DNA of 5,896 nucleotides. Origin: Actinomycetes bacterium (lineage in GTDB: Bacteria; Actinomycetota; Actinomycetes; Streptosporangiales; Streptosporangiaceae). The stretch lies in contig JAFACJ010000507.1 in NCBI GenBank assembly GCA_023425615.1, positions 1-5,896 on the forward strand. Reading direction: 5' to 3'. This document shows positions 5,827-5,896 of this stretch, piece after piece; position 1 is the stretch's first letter, and each line of letters begins with the position of its first letter. A program made the translations under genes and the position numbers. The notes under the pieces were generated by a model that worked only from the letters and a program-made list of their open reading frames with translations, had not been told where the DNA came from and did not search any database.

Positions 5827-5896
5827 GCAGGGTTGCCTCCTTGCGCGATGACCATCTTTTCCGGGTCTGACCTGCCCATTCTCCCATGACGATCAC
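5823..5896 (-). CDS. Possible 3' end of an upstream gene overlapping the TetR start
   Basis: One minus-strand frame is open from the right edge and ends at TGA 5825-5823, overlapping the TetR ATG as ATGA. The 23 visible residues begin DRHGRMGRSDPEKM. Such overlaps usually mark coupled genes, but G/C at third positions is only about 13 of 23, lower than in the clear genes, and the peptide is not recognisable. It may be non-coding leader sequence. Confidence 0.25.
   Translation of the reverse strand, partial: DRHGRMGRSDPEKMVIAQGGNPA

Noticed and set aside
5886..5896. Start of a + strand gene at ATG 5886 (MTI...)
   Set aside because: There is no ribosome site before it and only three codons are visible, so it cannot be supported.
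1..5896. A new multi-gene defence or mobile system
   Set aside because: All substantial genes belong to familiar families (TetR, DHA2 MFS, hotdog, AlkD); no transposase, integrase, nuclease, toxin pair, direct-repeat array or RNA gene is seen.

Overview
The window is high-GC DNA, with third codon positions almost all G or C inside the genes. GTG/ATG starts follow purine-rich ribosome sites, and only two short AT-rich islands occur (about 2050-2085 and 3590-3640). This fits an actinomycete chromosome, possibly one of the Streptosporangiales or a relative, but nothing here fixes the genus. The content is accessory: three TetR-family regulators, two drug-efflux (DHA2-type MFS) loci, a hotdog-fold thioesterase and an AlkD-type DNA glycosylase. 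I see no RNA gene, CRISPR array, insertion sequence or phage gene.

Left part (1-1158, + strand). A short C-terminal tail of an unidentified gene ends at 75. Next come a TetR-family regulator and a DHA2 MFS transporter coupled by an ATGA overlap. This locus is decayed. The regulator lacks a normal start and its first helix. The transporter retains only a TM1 segment, a TM3 segment and the C-terminal end, apparently after two internal deletions, one of which shifts the frame.

Middle (1199-4376). A tandem hotdog thioesterase-like gene and an intact DHA2 MFS transporter both lie on the minus strand. The transporter is divergent from its probable TetR repressor (3732-4376, +). The intergenic region between them carries overlapping inverted repeats that look like the operator. 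The thioesterase-like gene has its own predicted promoter, with a perfect 7-bp dyad (2057-2076) lying over the spacer between the -35 and -10 elements, so it is probably controlled by an unidentified dimeric repressor. A GC-rich hairpin just after the transporter stop codon probably separates the two units.

Right part (4393-5896, - strand). A TetR regulator lies 96 bp upstream of an AlkD-family DNA alkylation repair gene in the same direction, and AlkD converges on the middle TetR. A strong 8-bp hairpin spans the 16-bp gap between the two converging genes and is a good bidirectional terminator candidate. A possible upstream gene overlaps the start of the right-hand TetR by ATGA.

Overall this looks like an ordinary efflux and stress-response region with one degraded efflux locus. 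I found no convincing new multi-gene system. The best leads are the two operators, the mosaic transporter relic and the unusual active-site region of the thioesterase.
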